Assembly (NCBI RefSeq): GCF_000687915.1
Contig: NZ_JHZY01000002.1
Location: forward strand, 1,054,001 to 1,118,000
Origin: Leeuwenhoekiella sp. MAR_2009_132
Lineage (GTDB): Bacteria > Bacteroidota > Bacteroidia > Flavobacteriales > Flavobacteriaceae
DNA: 64,000 bases
Direction of reading: 5' to 3'
In this document: positions 27,409 through 36,469 of the stretch, piece after piece
How positions within the stretch are numbered: the first letter of the stretch is position 1
Layout of the letters: the number at the start of each line of letters is the position of its first letter
Made by a program: the position numbers and the translations under genes
Notes under the pieces: model-generated
The model's database searches: none
The model's input: only the letters and a program-made list of their open reading frames with translations
Told to the model about the DNA's origin: nothing

Positions 27409-29448
27409 TTATATTAATCCGTTGTATTTTCTGAGAAACCACTCTGCTGTAAGACTAGAAATAATAAGAGCCAGCAGGTAAATGAAGTTGACTAAAGGTA
27501 CGCTTTTTTCCACGGCTCGCTGAATGGGTATAAAACGATCATCATTAATAAGTTGATTTACTAATTCATCAACATTATCTAAAGTATTTATATATCCATT
27601 TGTCTCCGTAGTTACCACTTGCATCTTCGCAAAGTCAGCGTTCAGATTTTGGCGCTCTAGATTAAAAGGAATTAATGTAAAAGCTCCAGAAGTTTTAATG
27701 CCGCTAGATAACTCGCTAATAATAAAACTATATTCGCCAGCTTCTAAATTTGTAAGGTTTGATTGATAATCATTCCCCTTAACAACCATAGGAGCTTCAT
27801 AAGTATATTCAGAATTCTTATTTTGCAATTTAATTTGTAATTGAGCACCGGGATCAAATACATAATTCTGATCAAAATAACGAGCATTAAGTTTGATAGC
27901 GTTTCCACCGTAATAAAAACGCTCATAATCCACTAGTAACCGATCTCGTTTTTGATTTGAAGCAGCATATTGAACAAGTTTATCTATCAAATTATCAAAA
28001 TCTTCAAAATTAGAATTGTTTAAAAAACTTTGAATACGCCATTGAAAAACACCCATTCCAAACAAAATAATCTCTCTTCTACCATCAGTTTCTGTTACAG
28101 CTAATAAGGGGTTTTTAGTAGAAACACCATTAACGCGTTGATAAAATAATACATCGCTATTACCGGCAATTTTAGAAGTTCCAAATTGTGTTTTTACAGG
28201 AGGATAATTTGAAAAATCCAAATCGTCTAATTGAAATGAAGTAAAGGATTTGTTTAGCAGTGGTTGAGATTCTTCAGTTTGATTATTTAACGGTAGGGAA
28301 AATGACTTCTGAATACTATTTGTATAAGTACGATTGGTTACTGTACCAATTATCGTAAATCTATTTTTATTCAGTTTATTTAATTCAGCATATACACTTT
28401 TAAATTTAGTATCGGGTTCAAATAAAATCACCAGATCTGATTCATTTATGTCTTCTGATTTGATGTTGAATACTTCTTTTAATTCTACAGAACGTAATTG
28501 ATTGCTTTCAATACTTTTTTTTAGTGTACCTAAATCAGGGTGCAACACCGAATAGACTATCAAAACTTTAGAGCGTTGATCAATCACTTCAACAGCAAAA
28601 TTCTTTGTATTGTTTTCTGTGTTTTTTTCATTAGAAATCGCGCCTATAGTAACAGCATAATTCTGAACACCTATTGCGTTGGCCTTTAGAAATAAATTAA
28701 AGCGTTGTGTATTTTGCGAGGCAGAAAACTGTTTGTTTTCTTTAAAAGCTACAGAACCATTTTTTGTAATGGAGAGTTGCGCATTTATTTCATTGTCACC
28801 CTGATATTCAGCTATAATCTCAACTGGAAATTCATTATCTAAGTAAGCATATTTATTTACATTAGTACGTATGATTCTTAAATCTTCGTATTGCGTGGTG
28901 TCCCCCACAACTAGAAAATTTACAGCTGTATTCTTTATGTCTGTTGAAATATAACGGTAGTTGCCTCCTAAATTAGCGTTACCATCTGAAATGAGCAGCG
29001 GCGTGTATGTTTGATCTTTATATATTTTATTTAAGGTCTGAAGGGCTTTTGATATGTTTGTCTGCTCATCTGTAAAATTAATACTATCAAGTGGTTTAAT
29101 ATTTGCACCAAAAATATATTGATCTATATCAAAGCGTTTGTTTAGTTGCTCATTAGTAACTAATTTTTGAACCGTATTATTTACATCTTTTGAAAAACCT
29201 AAATAATCTATAGAATTAGAATTATCTACAGCTAGAGCCAGATTAGGTTTAACAGTTGTGTAGGTTACCTGTTTAAATTCAGGATTTAATAATAGTAGAA
29301 GTACCGAAAACAAGGTAATAAAGCGTAAGCTACTTAAAATAAGCCTAAGCTTTTTTGAGCGTTCCGGTTTGTAGAAATAAAAAAATATGGCAGTAACCAA
29401 TGCTATTATCCCAATAAGGATAATGTATAGAATAGTGGATACTGCCAT
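27409..29448 (-). CDS. Membrane protein with von Willebrand factor A-like domain
   Basis: 679 residues. Two N-terminal membrane helices (about 5-27 and 40-58) and one C-terminal helix (about 650-672) bracket a large periplasmic region. Near residue 75, LALAVDNSNSID has the metal-ion-dependent adhesion pattern DxSxS of VWA domains, but no clear downstream MIDAS residues were checked. It resembles Bacteroidota BatA-like or glutamine-amidotransferase-like membrane proteins of unknown role. Co-directional with fabG upstream and the prohibitin gene downstream. Confidence 0.65.
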   Translation of the reverse strand: MAVSTILYIILIGIIALVTAIFFYFYKPERSKKLRLILSSLRFITLFSVLLLLLNPEFKQVTYTTVKPNLALAVDNSNSIDYLGFSKDVNNTVQKLVTNEQLNKRFDIDQYIFGANIKPLDSINFTDEQTNISKALQTLNKIYKDQTYTPLLISDGNANLGGNYRYISTDIKNTAVNFLVVGDTTQYEDLRIIRTNVNKYAYLDNEFPVEIIAEYQGDNEINAQLSITKNGSVAFKENKQFSASQNTQRFNLFLKANAIGVQNYAVTIGAISNEKNTENNTKNFAVEVIDQRSKVLIVYSVLHPDLGTLKKSIESNQLRSVELKEVFNIKSEDINESDLVILFEPDTKFKSVYAELNKLNKNRFTIIGTVTNRTYTNSIQKSFSLPLNNQTEESQPLLNKSFTSFQLDDLDFSNYPPVKTQFGTSKIAGNSDVLFYQRVNGVSTKNPLLAVTETDGRREIILFGMGVFQWRIQSFLNNSNFEDFDNLIDKLVQYAASNQKRDRLLVDYERFYYGGNAIKLNARYFDQNYVFDPGAQLQIKLQNKNSEYTYEAPMVVKGNDYQSNLTNLEAGEYSFIISELSSGIKTSGAFTLIPFNLERQNLNADFAKMQVVTTETNGYINTLDNVDELVNQLINDDRFIPIQRAVEKSVPLVNFIYLLALIISSLTAEWFLRKYNGLI

Positions 29449-29473
29449 AAATTAGTACATTTTATTTTTGAAT

Positions 29474-30220
29474 TTAGGTAAGCATACCTCCGTCTACCTG
29501 TAGTACTTGTCCTGTTACATAAGCACTCATATCACTTCCAAGAAATACACAAGCATTTGCAATATCTTCTGTGGTACCACCTCTTTTAAGTGGAATTGCT
29601 TCGCGCCATCCTGCAACGGTTTTCTCATCAAGTTTTGCCGTCATTTCGGTTTCTATAAAACCGGGAGCCACTACGTTTGTACGTATATTACGTGAACCTA
29701 ATTCCAAAGCCATAGATTTAGAAAAACCTATAATACCTGCTTTAGACGCTGCATAGTTTGCTTGGCCGGCATTACCTTTTACACCTACTACAGAACTCAT
29801 ATTTATAATGCTACCTGAACGCTGCTTAAGCATGGTACGCTGTACTGCTTTAGTCATATTAAAAATGGACTTCAGGTTAACTTCAATAACCTGATCAAAG
29901 TCTGCCTCGCTCATACGCATGAGTAAATTATCTTTTGTAATTCCCGCATTATTTACAAGAATATCAATAGAATCAAAATCTTCTGATATCTGCTTAATTA
30001 ACTCTTGACAATCGTCAAATGAAGCAGCATTAGATTTATAAGCTTTTGCTTTTACTCCTAAGGCTGTAAGTTCTTTTTCAAGTTCTTCTGCGGGTCCTGC
30101 AGAAGAGCTGTATGTAAATGCAACGTTAGCTCCGTTTTGAGCAAACACCTTTGCGATACCATTACCTATTCCGCGGCTGGCACCGGTTATAATTGTATTT
30201 TTTCCTTCTAAAAGTTTCAT
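29474..30220 (-). CDS. fabG: 3-oxoacyl-[acyl-carrier-protein] reductase
   Basis: 248 residues, short-chain dehydrogenase reducing 3-oxoacyl-ACP in fatty-acid elongation. NADPH motif TGASRGIGNGIAKVFAQNGA, NNAGITKDNLLMRM and the catalytic Ser-Tyr-Lys in INMSSVVGVKGNAGQANYAASKAGIIG are all present. FabG is the best match by length and the sequence NLLMRMSE. Upstream of the VWA gene on the same strand, 25 bp away. Confidence 0.92.
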   Translation of the reverse strand: MKLLEGKNTIITGASRGIGNGIAKVFAQNGANVAFTYSSSAGPAEELEKELTALGVKAKAYKSNAASFDDCQELIKQISEDFDSIDILVNNAGITKDNLLMRMSEADFDQVIEVNLKSIFNMTKAVQRTMLKQRSGSIINMSSVVGVKGNAGQANYAASKAGIIGFSKSMALELGSRNIRTNVVAPGFIETEMTAKLDEKTVAGWREAIPLKRGGTTEDIANACVFLGSDMSAYVTGQVLQVDGGMLT

Positions 30221-30292
30221 TCTAAATTTGTTGAATGGTTAGTTTCGACGAACGAGAGTAAATATAGCAAACTTGAAGAGTTTGCGCATAAA

Positions 30293-30319
30293 AAAACCGA
30301 CACATTACGTGTCGGTTTT
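30293..30319 (-). terminator. Intrinsic terminator after sucD
   Basis: An 11-bp stem AAAACCGACAC/GTGTCGGTTTT (5-nt loop) followed on the minus strand by T7. It lies 20 bp beyond the sucD stop and separates sucD from fabG. Confidence 0.85.
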
Positions 30320-30338
30320 AACGTATTTGAAAAAAAGC

Positions 30339-31211
30339 TTATGCTAAAAGTTCAGCAACTTTTTTACCTATTTCTGCAGGAGAATCAACAACGTGTACTC
30401 CACACTCTCTTAATATTTTTTTCTTATCTGCAGCAGACTCACCTTCACCAGAAACAATAGCACCGGCGTGACCCATTGTTCTTCCAGCGGGAGCAGTTTC
30501 ACCAGCGATAAAACCTATTACCGGTTTTTTAGTTCCACTAGCTTTAATCCATCGTGCAGCTTCTGCTTCTAATTGACCACCTATTTCACCTATCATTACA
30601 ACAGCATCTGTATCGGGATCATTAATTAGTAACTCTACAGCTTCTTTTGTAGTCGTACCTATGATTGGATCTCCACCAATACCTATAGCAGTAGTGATAC
30701 CTAAACCTTGTTTTACAACTTGATCTGCAGCTTCATAAGTTAGGGTTCCTGATTTAGAAACGATACCCACTTTACCTTTTTTGAAAACAAAACCTGGCAT
30801 AATACCTACTTTTGCTTCACCCGGAGTAATGACACCAGGACAGTTAGGGCCAATTAACCTACAGTCTATATTTTTTATATAATTAGAAGCCTTGATCATA
30901 TCTGAAACCGGAATACCTTCAGTAATTGTGATAATTACTTTAATACCTGCATCAGCAGATTCCATTATAGCATCTGCAGCAAATGCAGGCGGTACAAAAA
31001 TAATAGAAACATCAGCTCCTGTTTCTTTTACTGCTTCAGAAACAGTATTAAATACAGGCTTGTCAAGATGTTTTTGACCTCCTTTACCGGGAGTTACACC
31101 ACCAACTACATTAGTGCCATAATCTATCATTTGACCTGCGTGAAATGTACCTTCACTACCGGTAAAACCTTGTACAATAATTTTGGAATCTTTATTTACT
31201 AAAACGCTCAT
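30339..31211 (-). CDS. sucD: Succinyl-CoA ligase [ADP-forming], alpha subunit
   Basis: 290 residues. Catalyses succinyl-CoA + ADP/GDP + Pi to succinate + NTP in the TCA cycle with SucC, which is not in this window. [34 protein letters not shown] (split here as CoA-binding N-domain motifs), [10 protein letters not shown] and the phosphorylated His in [19 protein letters not shown] (about residue 247) are visible. It is the last gene of the lpx-efp cluster or a separate unit with its own promoter. Confidence 0.95.
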   Translation of the reverse strand: MSVLVNKDSKIIVQGFTGSEGTFHAGQMIDYGTNVVGGVTPGKGGQKHLDKPVFNTVSEAVKETGADVSIIFVPPAFAADAIMESADAGIKVIITITEGIPVSDMIKASNYIKNIDCRLIGPNCPGVITPGEAKVGIMPGFVFKKGKVGIVSKSGTLTYEAADQVVKQGLGITTAIGIGGDPIIGTTTKEAVELLINDPDTDAVVMIGEIGGQLEAEAARWIKASGTKKPVIGFIAGETAPAGRTMGHAGAIVSGEGESAADKKKILRECGVHVVDSPAEIGKKVAELLA

Positions 31212-31233
31212 GTGTTGTTTAAATTTTGTGGTA

Positions 31234-31241
31234 CAAAAGTA
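31234..31241 (-). promoter_or_regulatory. Putative -7 box for sucD
   Basis: TACTTTTG on the minus strand matches TAnnTTTG, 22 bp upstream of the sucD start. No definite -33 element was seen. Confidence 0.4.
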
Positions 31242-31270
31242 ATTTTTTAAAGGAGAAACCTAAAGGAATT

Positions 31271-31684
31271 TTAGGACTTTATGCGTATGTGTGCATCTAA
31301 ATTTTGAGGGTCCTGATCACTAGGCTGACTTATTTGATAGCCTTTATAGAGTAAACTATCCTTTAGTTCCCAGATAGCCATAAAATGAATAATGCCTACC
31401 TCTTCTTCAGGATTTTCTACAGTTTTTATATAATATGTAAGGCGTATACTTACCTGATTTTTATCTGCTAAAAGATGTGTTATCGAAGATCTTAAAGATA
31501 TAAACGATTTGCCCATCTCCGAAGACATTTCTGTGATGTCCTTGTAGGTCATTTTAGAAAAACCTGTAGATGCGTTCCAATACAATTCTGCATCTTTATG
31601 CAAATATTGCTTTAAAACACTTGAATCATTAAAAAAGTCTGACTCATATAAACCTCTTACGAGATCTTTAGCTGATTTACTCAT
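31271..31684 (-). CDS. NTF2-like (SnoaL-like) small protein
   Basis: 137 residues. KDLVRGLYESDFFNDSSVLKQYLHKDAELYWNASTGF and the later WELKDSLLYKGYQISQPSD match the nuclear-transport-factor-2-like fold, a cone-shaped alpha/beta barrel used by many unrelated enzymes and carriers. No catalytic residue can be assigned. It starts 1 bp after the lpxD-like gene stop, so it belongs to the lipid A/efp transcript; sucD follows 59 bp later. Confidence 0.75.
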   Translation of the reverse strand: MSKSAKDLVRGLYESDFFNDSSVLKQYLHKDAELYWNASTGFSKMTYKDITEMSSEMGKSFISLRSSITHLLADKNQVSIRLTYYIKTVENPEEEVGIIHFMAIWELKDSLLYKGYQISQPSDQDPQNLDAHIRIKS

Positions 31685-31685
31685 T

Positions 31686-32618
31686 TTACTTTTTTATTTG
31701 TTCTAAAATATATGGTATTTGACGAATTGATGCCAATTCTCTAAATTTTTTCTTGCTGTCTTCTGCGGGTGATCCCAGGTAAGACTTACCTCCTTCTAAG
31801 GTTCTTCCTACACCACTTTGTCCAAAAATAACAGCCTTTTCTTTAATAGTAACCCCACTAGCTATACCTACCTGACCCCAAATTACAACATCATTTTCTA
31901 CAATCACGCAACCGGCAATACCTGTTTGAGCTGCAATTAGCACGCGCTCCCCTACTTGCGTATCGTGACCTATATGAACCTGATTATCTAACTTAGAACC
32001 CCAACCGATTATTGTATCTCCAGACACACCTTTATCTATTGTGCAGGCAGCACCTATATCTACGTGATCGTGTATAACAACTCTACCGCCAGAAAGCAGT
32101 TTATCAAAACCAGTCTCGCGCTTTTTATAATAAAAGGCATCTGCACCTAAAATGGCACCTGAATGAATGGTCACATTATTCCCAATTATAGTGTTGTCAT
32201 AAAGAGTAACACCAGAGTGTATTAAACAATTATCACCAATTTTTACATTGTTTCCTATAAAACAGTTGGGTTGAATAATAGTATTGATGCCAATTGAAGC
32301 TGTTTCAGCAATAGCATTAACCGCCTTTTCAAAAGGTTTAAAAAATTTAGTTAACTTATTAAAGTCGCGAAAAGGATCATCAGAAATAAGCAAAGCCTTT
32401 CCACTAGGACAATCAACTCGTTTATTAATTAGAATAATTGTTGCTGCAGACTCTAAAGCTTTATCATAATATTTAGGATGATCTACAAAAACGATATCAC
32501 CGGGCTCAACAACATGAATTTCATTAAGACCAAAAACCGGAAATTCTGAATCGCCTACATATTCTATATTTAGAATAGTAGCAATTTGTTCTAGTGTATG
32601 TTTCTGCGGAAATTTCAC
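31686..32618 (-). CDS. LpxD-like UDP-3-O-acylglucosamine N-acyltransferase paralogue
   Basis: 310 residues. Left-handed beta-helix with many hexapeptide repeats (IGNNVKIGDN, IGNNVTIHSG, IGAACTIDKG, VGERVLIAAQTGIAG) after a short N-terminal uridine-binding-type domain containing EPGDIVFVDHPKYYDKAL. The catalytic-type His of LpxD is seen in NQVHIGHDTQVGE. It is the second LpxD-family gene in the cluster (342 and 310 residues). It may acylate the same or a related UDP-sugar, and substrate differences cannot be read by eye. Sits between efp and the NTF2-like gene. Confidence 0.85.
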   Translation of the reverse strand: MKFPQKHTLEQIATILNIEYVGDSEFPVFGLNEIHVVEPGDIVFVDHPKYYDKALESAATIILINKRVDCPSGKALLISDDPFRDFNKLTKFFKPFEKAVNAIAETASIGINTIIQPNCFIGNNVKIGDNCLIHSGVTLYDNTIIGNNVTIHSGAILGADAFYYKKRETGFDKLLSGGRVVIHDHVDIGAACTIDKGVSGDTIIGWGSKLDNQVHIGHDTQVGERVLIAAQTGIAGCVIVENDVVIWGQVGIASGVTIKEKAVIFGQSGVGRTLEGGKSYLGSPAEDSKKKFRELASIRQIPYILEQIKK

Positions 32619-32620
32619 AA

Positions 32621-33187
32621 TTATTCTTTAATTCGCTCTTTGTACGTTCCTTTTTCAGTCTCAACCTTAATCTTATCCCCTTCGTTAATAAATAAGGGAA
32701 CATTAACTTCTGCTCCTGTTTCTACAGTGGCAGGTTTTGTTGCATTAGTTGCAGTATTACCTTTAAGACCAGGTTCTGTAGCAGTTACCGTAAGTATTAC
32801 GTGTGCCGGCATGTCTACCGAAAGTGGCATATTATCTTCAGTATTAATTGCAATAGTTACTACTTCACCTTCTTTTAATAATCCCGGTTGATCTAATGCT
32901 GATTCTAATAAGCGTATTTGTGTATAATCTTCAGTATTCATAAAATGAAACCATTCGCCATCATTATATAAAAACTGATAGCCTTTAGTTTCTACACGTA
33001 CTTCTTCAATTTTATGTCCTGCAGAAAATGTATTGTCCAATACTTTTCCGTTAGTTACACTCTTTAACTTGGTACGCACAAAAGCTGGACCTTTACCCGG
33101 TTTTACGTGCAAAAATTCTATAATTTTATAAATATCGTGATTGTAATGAATACACATTCCGTTACGAATATCTGAGGTAGTTGCCAT
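32621..33187 (-). CDS. efp: Translation elongation factor P
   Basis: 188 residues, three beta-barrel domains. EF-P relieves ribosome stalling at proline runs. The tip loop KPGKGPAFV carries the Lys (about residue 34) that is modified in some bacteria; no modification enzyme is encoded in the window. RLLESALDQPGLLKEGEVV and LFINEGDKIKVETEKGTYKER are typical. Located in the lipid A cluster between lpxA and the second lpxD, an arrangement common in Flavobacteriia. Confidence 0.96.
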   Translation of the reverse strand: MATTSDIRNGMCIHYNHDIYKIIEFLHVKPGKGPAFVRTKLKSVTNGKVLDNTFSAGHKIEEVRVETKGYQFLYNDGEWFHFMNTEDYTQIRLLESALDQPGLLKEGEVVTIAINTEDNMPLSVDMPAHVILTVTATEPGLKGNTATNATKPATVETGAEVNVPLFINEGDKIKVETEKGTYKERIKE

Positions 33188-33227
33188 AATTTTAATTATT
33201 TCTTAAGTTTTCGCCAAGGCGAAATTT

Positions 33228-34013
33228 TTAATTAGTTGTAAAATATCCTTTCATAATACCACGCTGCGAATTGCGTATAAATTGAAGAATCTCATCACGC
33301 TCTGGTGTGGCTTCCATCTCTACTTCAATAATATTAACAGCTTGTGTATTATTATAATTTTTCTGGTATAATATTCTATAAATATCCTGAATTTCTCTAA
33401 TCTTTTCAGTTGTAAAACCTCTTCTTCTAAGACCTATCGAGTTAATGCCCACATAAGATAAGGGTTCTCTACCGGCTTTCACATAAGGTGGTACGTCTTT
33501 ACGCACTAAAGATCCTCCCGTTACAAAAGCGTGATTACCTATTGTACAAAATTGTTGCACAGCTGCCATACCGGCAAGAACAACATAATCGCCTACTGTT
33601 ATATGTCCTGCAAGAGTACTGTTATTTGAAAAAATACAATTATCTCCTACGATACAGTCGTGAGCAATATGGCAATATGCCATAATCCAGCAGTTTTCAC
33701 CTATTTGTGTTTTCATACGGTCAGAAGTACCTCTATTTATTGTAACACACTCTCTAATCGTTGTGTTATCACCTATAATAGTAACTGTATCTTCATCTTC
33801 AAACTTTTTATCCTGAGGAACCGCAGAGATTACTGCACCGGGAAAAATATTTACATTTTTACCTATTCTGGCACCTTCCATTATGGTCACATTCGATCCT
33901 ATCCAGCTGCCTTCACCTATTACTACGTTATTATTAATAGTTGTGAATGGCTCAATTACTACGTTTTTGGCAATTTTAGCTCCAGGATGAACGTATGCTA
34001 AGGGTTGATTCAT
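33228..34013 (-). CDS. lpxA: UDP-N-acetylglucosamine acyltransferase
   Basis: 261 residues, first committed step of lipid A synthesis, transferring a 3-hydroxyacyl chain from ACP to UDP-GlcNAc. Hexapeptide beta-helix repeats (IGKNVNIFPG, IGENCWIMAYCHIAHDCIVGDN) carry the catalytic His in AYCHIAHD (about residue 119). The C-terminal helical part (GRREPLSYVGINSIGLRRRGF equivalent region) matches LpxA. 4 bp after the lpxC/fabZ stop. Confidence 0.95.
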   Translation of the reverse strand: MNQPLAYVHPGAKIAKNVVIEPFTTINNNVVIGEGSWIGSNVTIMEGARIGKNVNIFPGAVISAVPQDKKFEDEDTVTIIGDNTTIRECVTINRGTSDRMKTQIGENCWIMAYCHIAHDCIVGDNCIFSNNSTLAGHITVGDYVVLAGMAAVQQFCTIGNHAFVTGGSLVRKDVPPYVKAGREPLSYVGINSIGLRRRGFTTEKIREIQDIYRILYQKNYNNTQAVNIIEVEMEATPERDEILQFIRNSQRGIMKGYFTTN

Positions 34014-34017
34014 AAAT

Positions 34018-35427
34018 CTAATCTTTCTTTACTTTAACTATCTGAGCCATAAGCTCAGCTTCAGAAACTAATTTTCCATTAACATAAGCGCTACCCTGCA
34101 TATGGCAAATTCCTCTGCGTATAGGAGAGAGTAAATCTAATTTAAAAATTAGTGTATCTCCCGGTAGAACCTGTTGTTTAAATCTAACATTATCTATTTT
34201 CATAAAATAAGTAAGATAATTCTCAGGATCTGGCACGGTACTTAAAACAAGAATACCTCCTGTTTGAGCCATTGCCTCAACCTGCAAAACTCCTGGCATT
34301 ACTGGTGCGCCCGGAAAGTGACCTACAAAAAATGGTTCGTTCATAGTCACATTTTTTAAACCGATTACCTGAGTGTCTGTAATTTCTAAAATTTTATCTA
34401 CCAATAAAAACGGAGGTCGATGTGGCAACATAGCCATTATTTGATTCACATCCTTAACAGGAGGTTTATTAAGATCAAAAACAGGGAGATTGTTCCTTTT
34501 CTCAGTCTTGATAATTTTCTTTAATTTTTTTGCAAACTGTGTATTTACATAGTGTCCCGGTTTGTTTGCAATAACCTTACCTTTTATAGGCATTCCTACA
34601 AGAGCTAAATCACCTATTACATCTAGTAATTTATGGCGTGCCGCTTCGTTAGGATGGTTTAAGGTAAGATTATCAAGTATCCCATTAGATTTAACAGAGA
34701 TAGATTCTTTATTAAAGGCTTTTCTCAATTTAGCCATTGTTTCTTCAGATAATTCTTTATCTACATAAACAATTGCATTATTTAAATCACCTCCTTTAAT
34801 AAGACCGTGCTCGAGAAGCATCTCTATCTCATGTAAAAAACTAAAGGTTCTAGAATCTGATATTTCATCTTTAAATTCTGTAATACTCTTAATGCTCGCA
34901 TTTTGAGTACCTAATATTTTTGTTCCGAAGTCAACCATAGTGGTCAACTGGTATTCATCTGCAGGCATAAGTATAATCTCACTACCAGATTTTTCATCGA
35001 GATAGCTAATTACTTCTGTAACAACAAATTCTTCTCTACAGGCTTCTTGTTCTACAAGGCCTACTTTCTCTAATGCTTCTACAAAGAATTTTGAAGAACC
35101 ATCCATAATAGGTGGCTCTGGAGAATCTATTTCTAAACAAATATTATCAATTCCTAAACCTACGCAAGCTGCAAGAACGTGCTCGCTGGTTTGAATATGA
35201 ACTCCCAACTTCTCTAAATTAGTGCCACGTTGCGTGTTAACAACGTAATCTGCATTGGCTTCGATGATAGGTTGCCCTTCAATATCAACACGTTTAAAAT
35301 ACATTCCTGTATTTTCTTCTGAGGGTTTGAATGTAAGTGTAACATTCTTACCCGTATGTAAACCAACGCCGGTCAAGGAAACCTCACCGGCGATTGTTTT
35401 TTGCTTTCCTATAGCTTTACTTATCAT
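34018..35427 (-). CDS. lpxC/fabZ: Bifunctional UDP-3-O-acyl-N-acetylglucosamine deacetylase/3-hydroxyacyl-ACP dehydratase
   Basis: 469 residues. Residues about 1-300 are the zinc deacetylase LpxC (GVGLHTGKNVTLTFKP, HIQTSEHVLAACVGLGIDN, LNHPNEAARHKLLDVIGDLAL). Residues about 325-469 are FabZ (LPHRPPFLLVDKI, VGHFPGAPVMPGVLQVEAMAQTG). The fusion couples lipid A commitment with 3-hydroxyacyl-ACP dehydration and is characteristic of Bacteroidota. Overlaps the end of lpxD by 11 bp, which suggests coupled translation. Confidence 0.96.
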   Translation of the reverse strand: MISKAIGKQKTIAGEVSLTGVGLHTGKNVTLTFKPSEENTGMYFKRVDIEGQPIIEANADYVVNTQRGTNLEKLGVHIQTSEHVLAACVGLGIDNICLEIDSPEPPIMDGSSKFFVEALEKVGLVEQEACREEFVVTEVISYLDEKSGSEIILMPADEYQLTTMVDFGTKILGTQNASIKSITEFKDEISDSRTFSFLHEIEMLLEHGLIKGGDLNNAIVYVDKELSEETMAKLRKAFNKESISVKSNGILDNLTLNHPNEAARHKLLDVIGDLALVGMPIKGKVIANKPGHYVNTQFAKKLKKIIKTEKRNNLPVFDLNKPPVKDVNQIMAMLPHRPPFLLVDKILEITDTQVIGLKNVTMNEPFFVGHFPGAPVMPGVLQVEAMAQTGGILVLSTVPDPENYLTYFMKIDNVRFKQQVLPGDTLIFKLDLLSPIRRGICHMQGSAYVNGKLVSEAELMAQIVKVKKD

Positions 35428-36445
35428 TGGATTTTTGTTTTTCCAAATTATTTATTTGTTGAACCAGACTTGGTAAATTTTTAAAATGAACATACGATTT
35501 GTTGTAATCGCTATAGGCTAACGCAGGAGAACCCTGCACTGCCTCATCATCCTTTAAATTACGACCTATACCTGATTGTGCTTGTATTTTTACGCGATCT
35601 CCTATAATTAGATGTCCTACAATGCCTACCTGACCACCTATACGGCAGTACTTTCCTATTTTAGTAGAGCCTGCAATACCTGTTTGAGCCGCTATAGCAG
35701 TATGTTCTCCTATTTCAACATTATGAGCAATTTGAATCTGGTTATCAAGTTTAACTCCTTTTCTAATAATGGTAGATCCTAATGTTGCCCTGTCAATCGT
35801 GGTGCCTGCGCCTATATCTACATTGTCTTCTATTATAACGTTTCCTATTTGTGGTACACGACTGAAGCTTCCTGACTCATCTGGAGAAAAACCAAAGCCA
35901 TCTGCACCTATTACAACCCCGCTATGGGCGTAAACTGTATTGCCGAGTATGCAATCTGAATATATTTTTACTCCAGAAAATAAAACGCAATTATCACCTA
36001 TTACACAATTGTCACCAATATATACATTAGGATAAATCTTCACATTATTTCCTATACGCACATTTTCTCCTATGTGAGCAAAAGCTCCCAGATAAATGTT
36101 TTCCCCATAAGTAGCACTATCTGAAATGTAAACAGGACTTTCAACACCAGATTTATTTAATTTTACCTGATTGTAATATTCTAAAAGTTTAGAGAATGAT
36201 GAGTAAGCATTTTCAACCCGTATGAGTGTAAGAGTTAACTCATGTTCTGGTTGAAAATCGTGATCAACTATAGCGATTGTAGCTTTAGTCTTATATATAA
36301 ATGGAGTGTATTTAGGATTAGCTAAAAATGTTAGCGACCCTTCTGTTCCTTCTTCAATCTTCGAAAGTCTAGAAACTTCAACATTAGGGTCTCCATCAAC
36401 AGAGCCTTCTAAAATTCCTGCAATCTGTTCAGCGGTAAATTTCAT
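35417..36445 (-). CDS. lpxD: UDP-3-O-(3-hydroxymyristoyl)glucosamine N-acyltransferase
   Basis: 342 residues. Third step of lipid A synthesis. An N-terminal uridine-binding domain (1-95, with GSLTFLANPKY) precedes the beta-helix (about 105-300: IGENVRIGNNVKIYPNVYIGDN), with the conserved His in IQIAHNVEIGEH (about residue 240). Full length for the canonical LpxD, unlike the shorter paralogue at 31686-32618. First gene of the lpxD-lpxC/fabZ-lpxA-efp chain. Confidence 0.94.
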   Translation of the reverse strand: MKFTAEQIAGILEGSVDGDPNVEVSRLSKIEEGTEGSLTFLANPKYTPFIYKTKATIAIVDHDFQPEHELTLTLIRVENAYSSFSKLLEYYNQVKLNKSGVESPVYISDSATYGENIYLGAFAHIGENVRIGNNVKIYPNVYIGDNCVIGDNCVLFSGVKIYSDCILGNTVYAHSGVVIGADGFGFSPDESGSFSRVPQIGNVIIEDNVDIGAGTTIDRATLGSTIIRKGVKLDNQIQIAHNVEIGEHTAIAAQTGIAGSTKIGKYCRIGGQVGIVGHLIIGDRVKIQAQSGIGRNLKDDEAVQGSPALAYSDYNKSYVHFKNLPSLVQQINNLEKQKSNDK

Positions 36446-36469
36446 CTTGACAAAAATAGAAAAAAAGCC

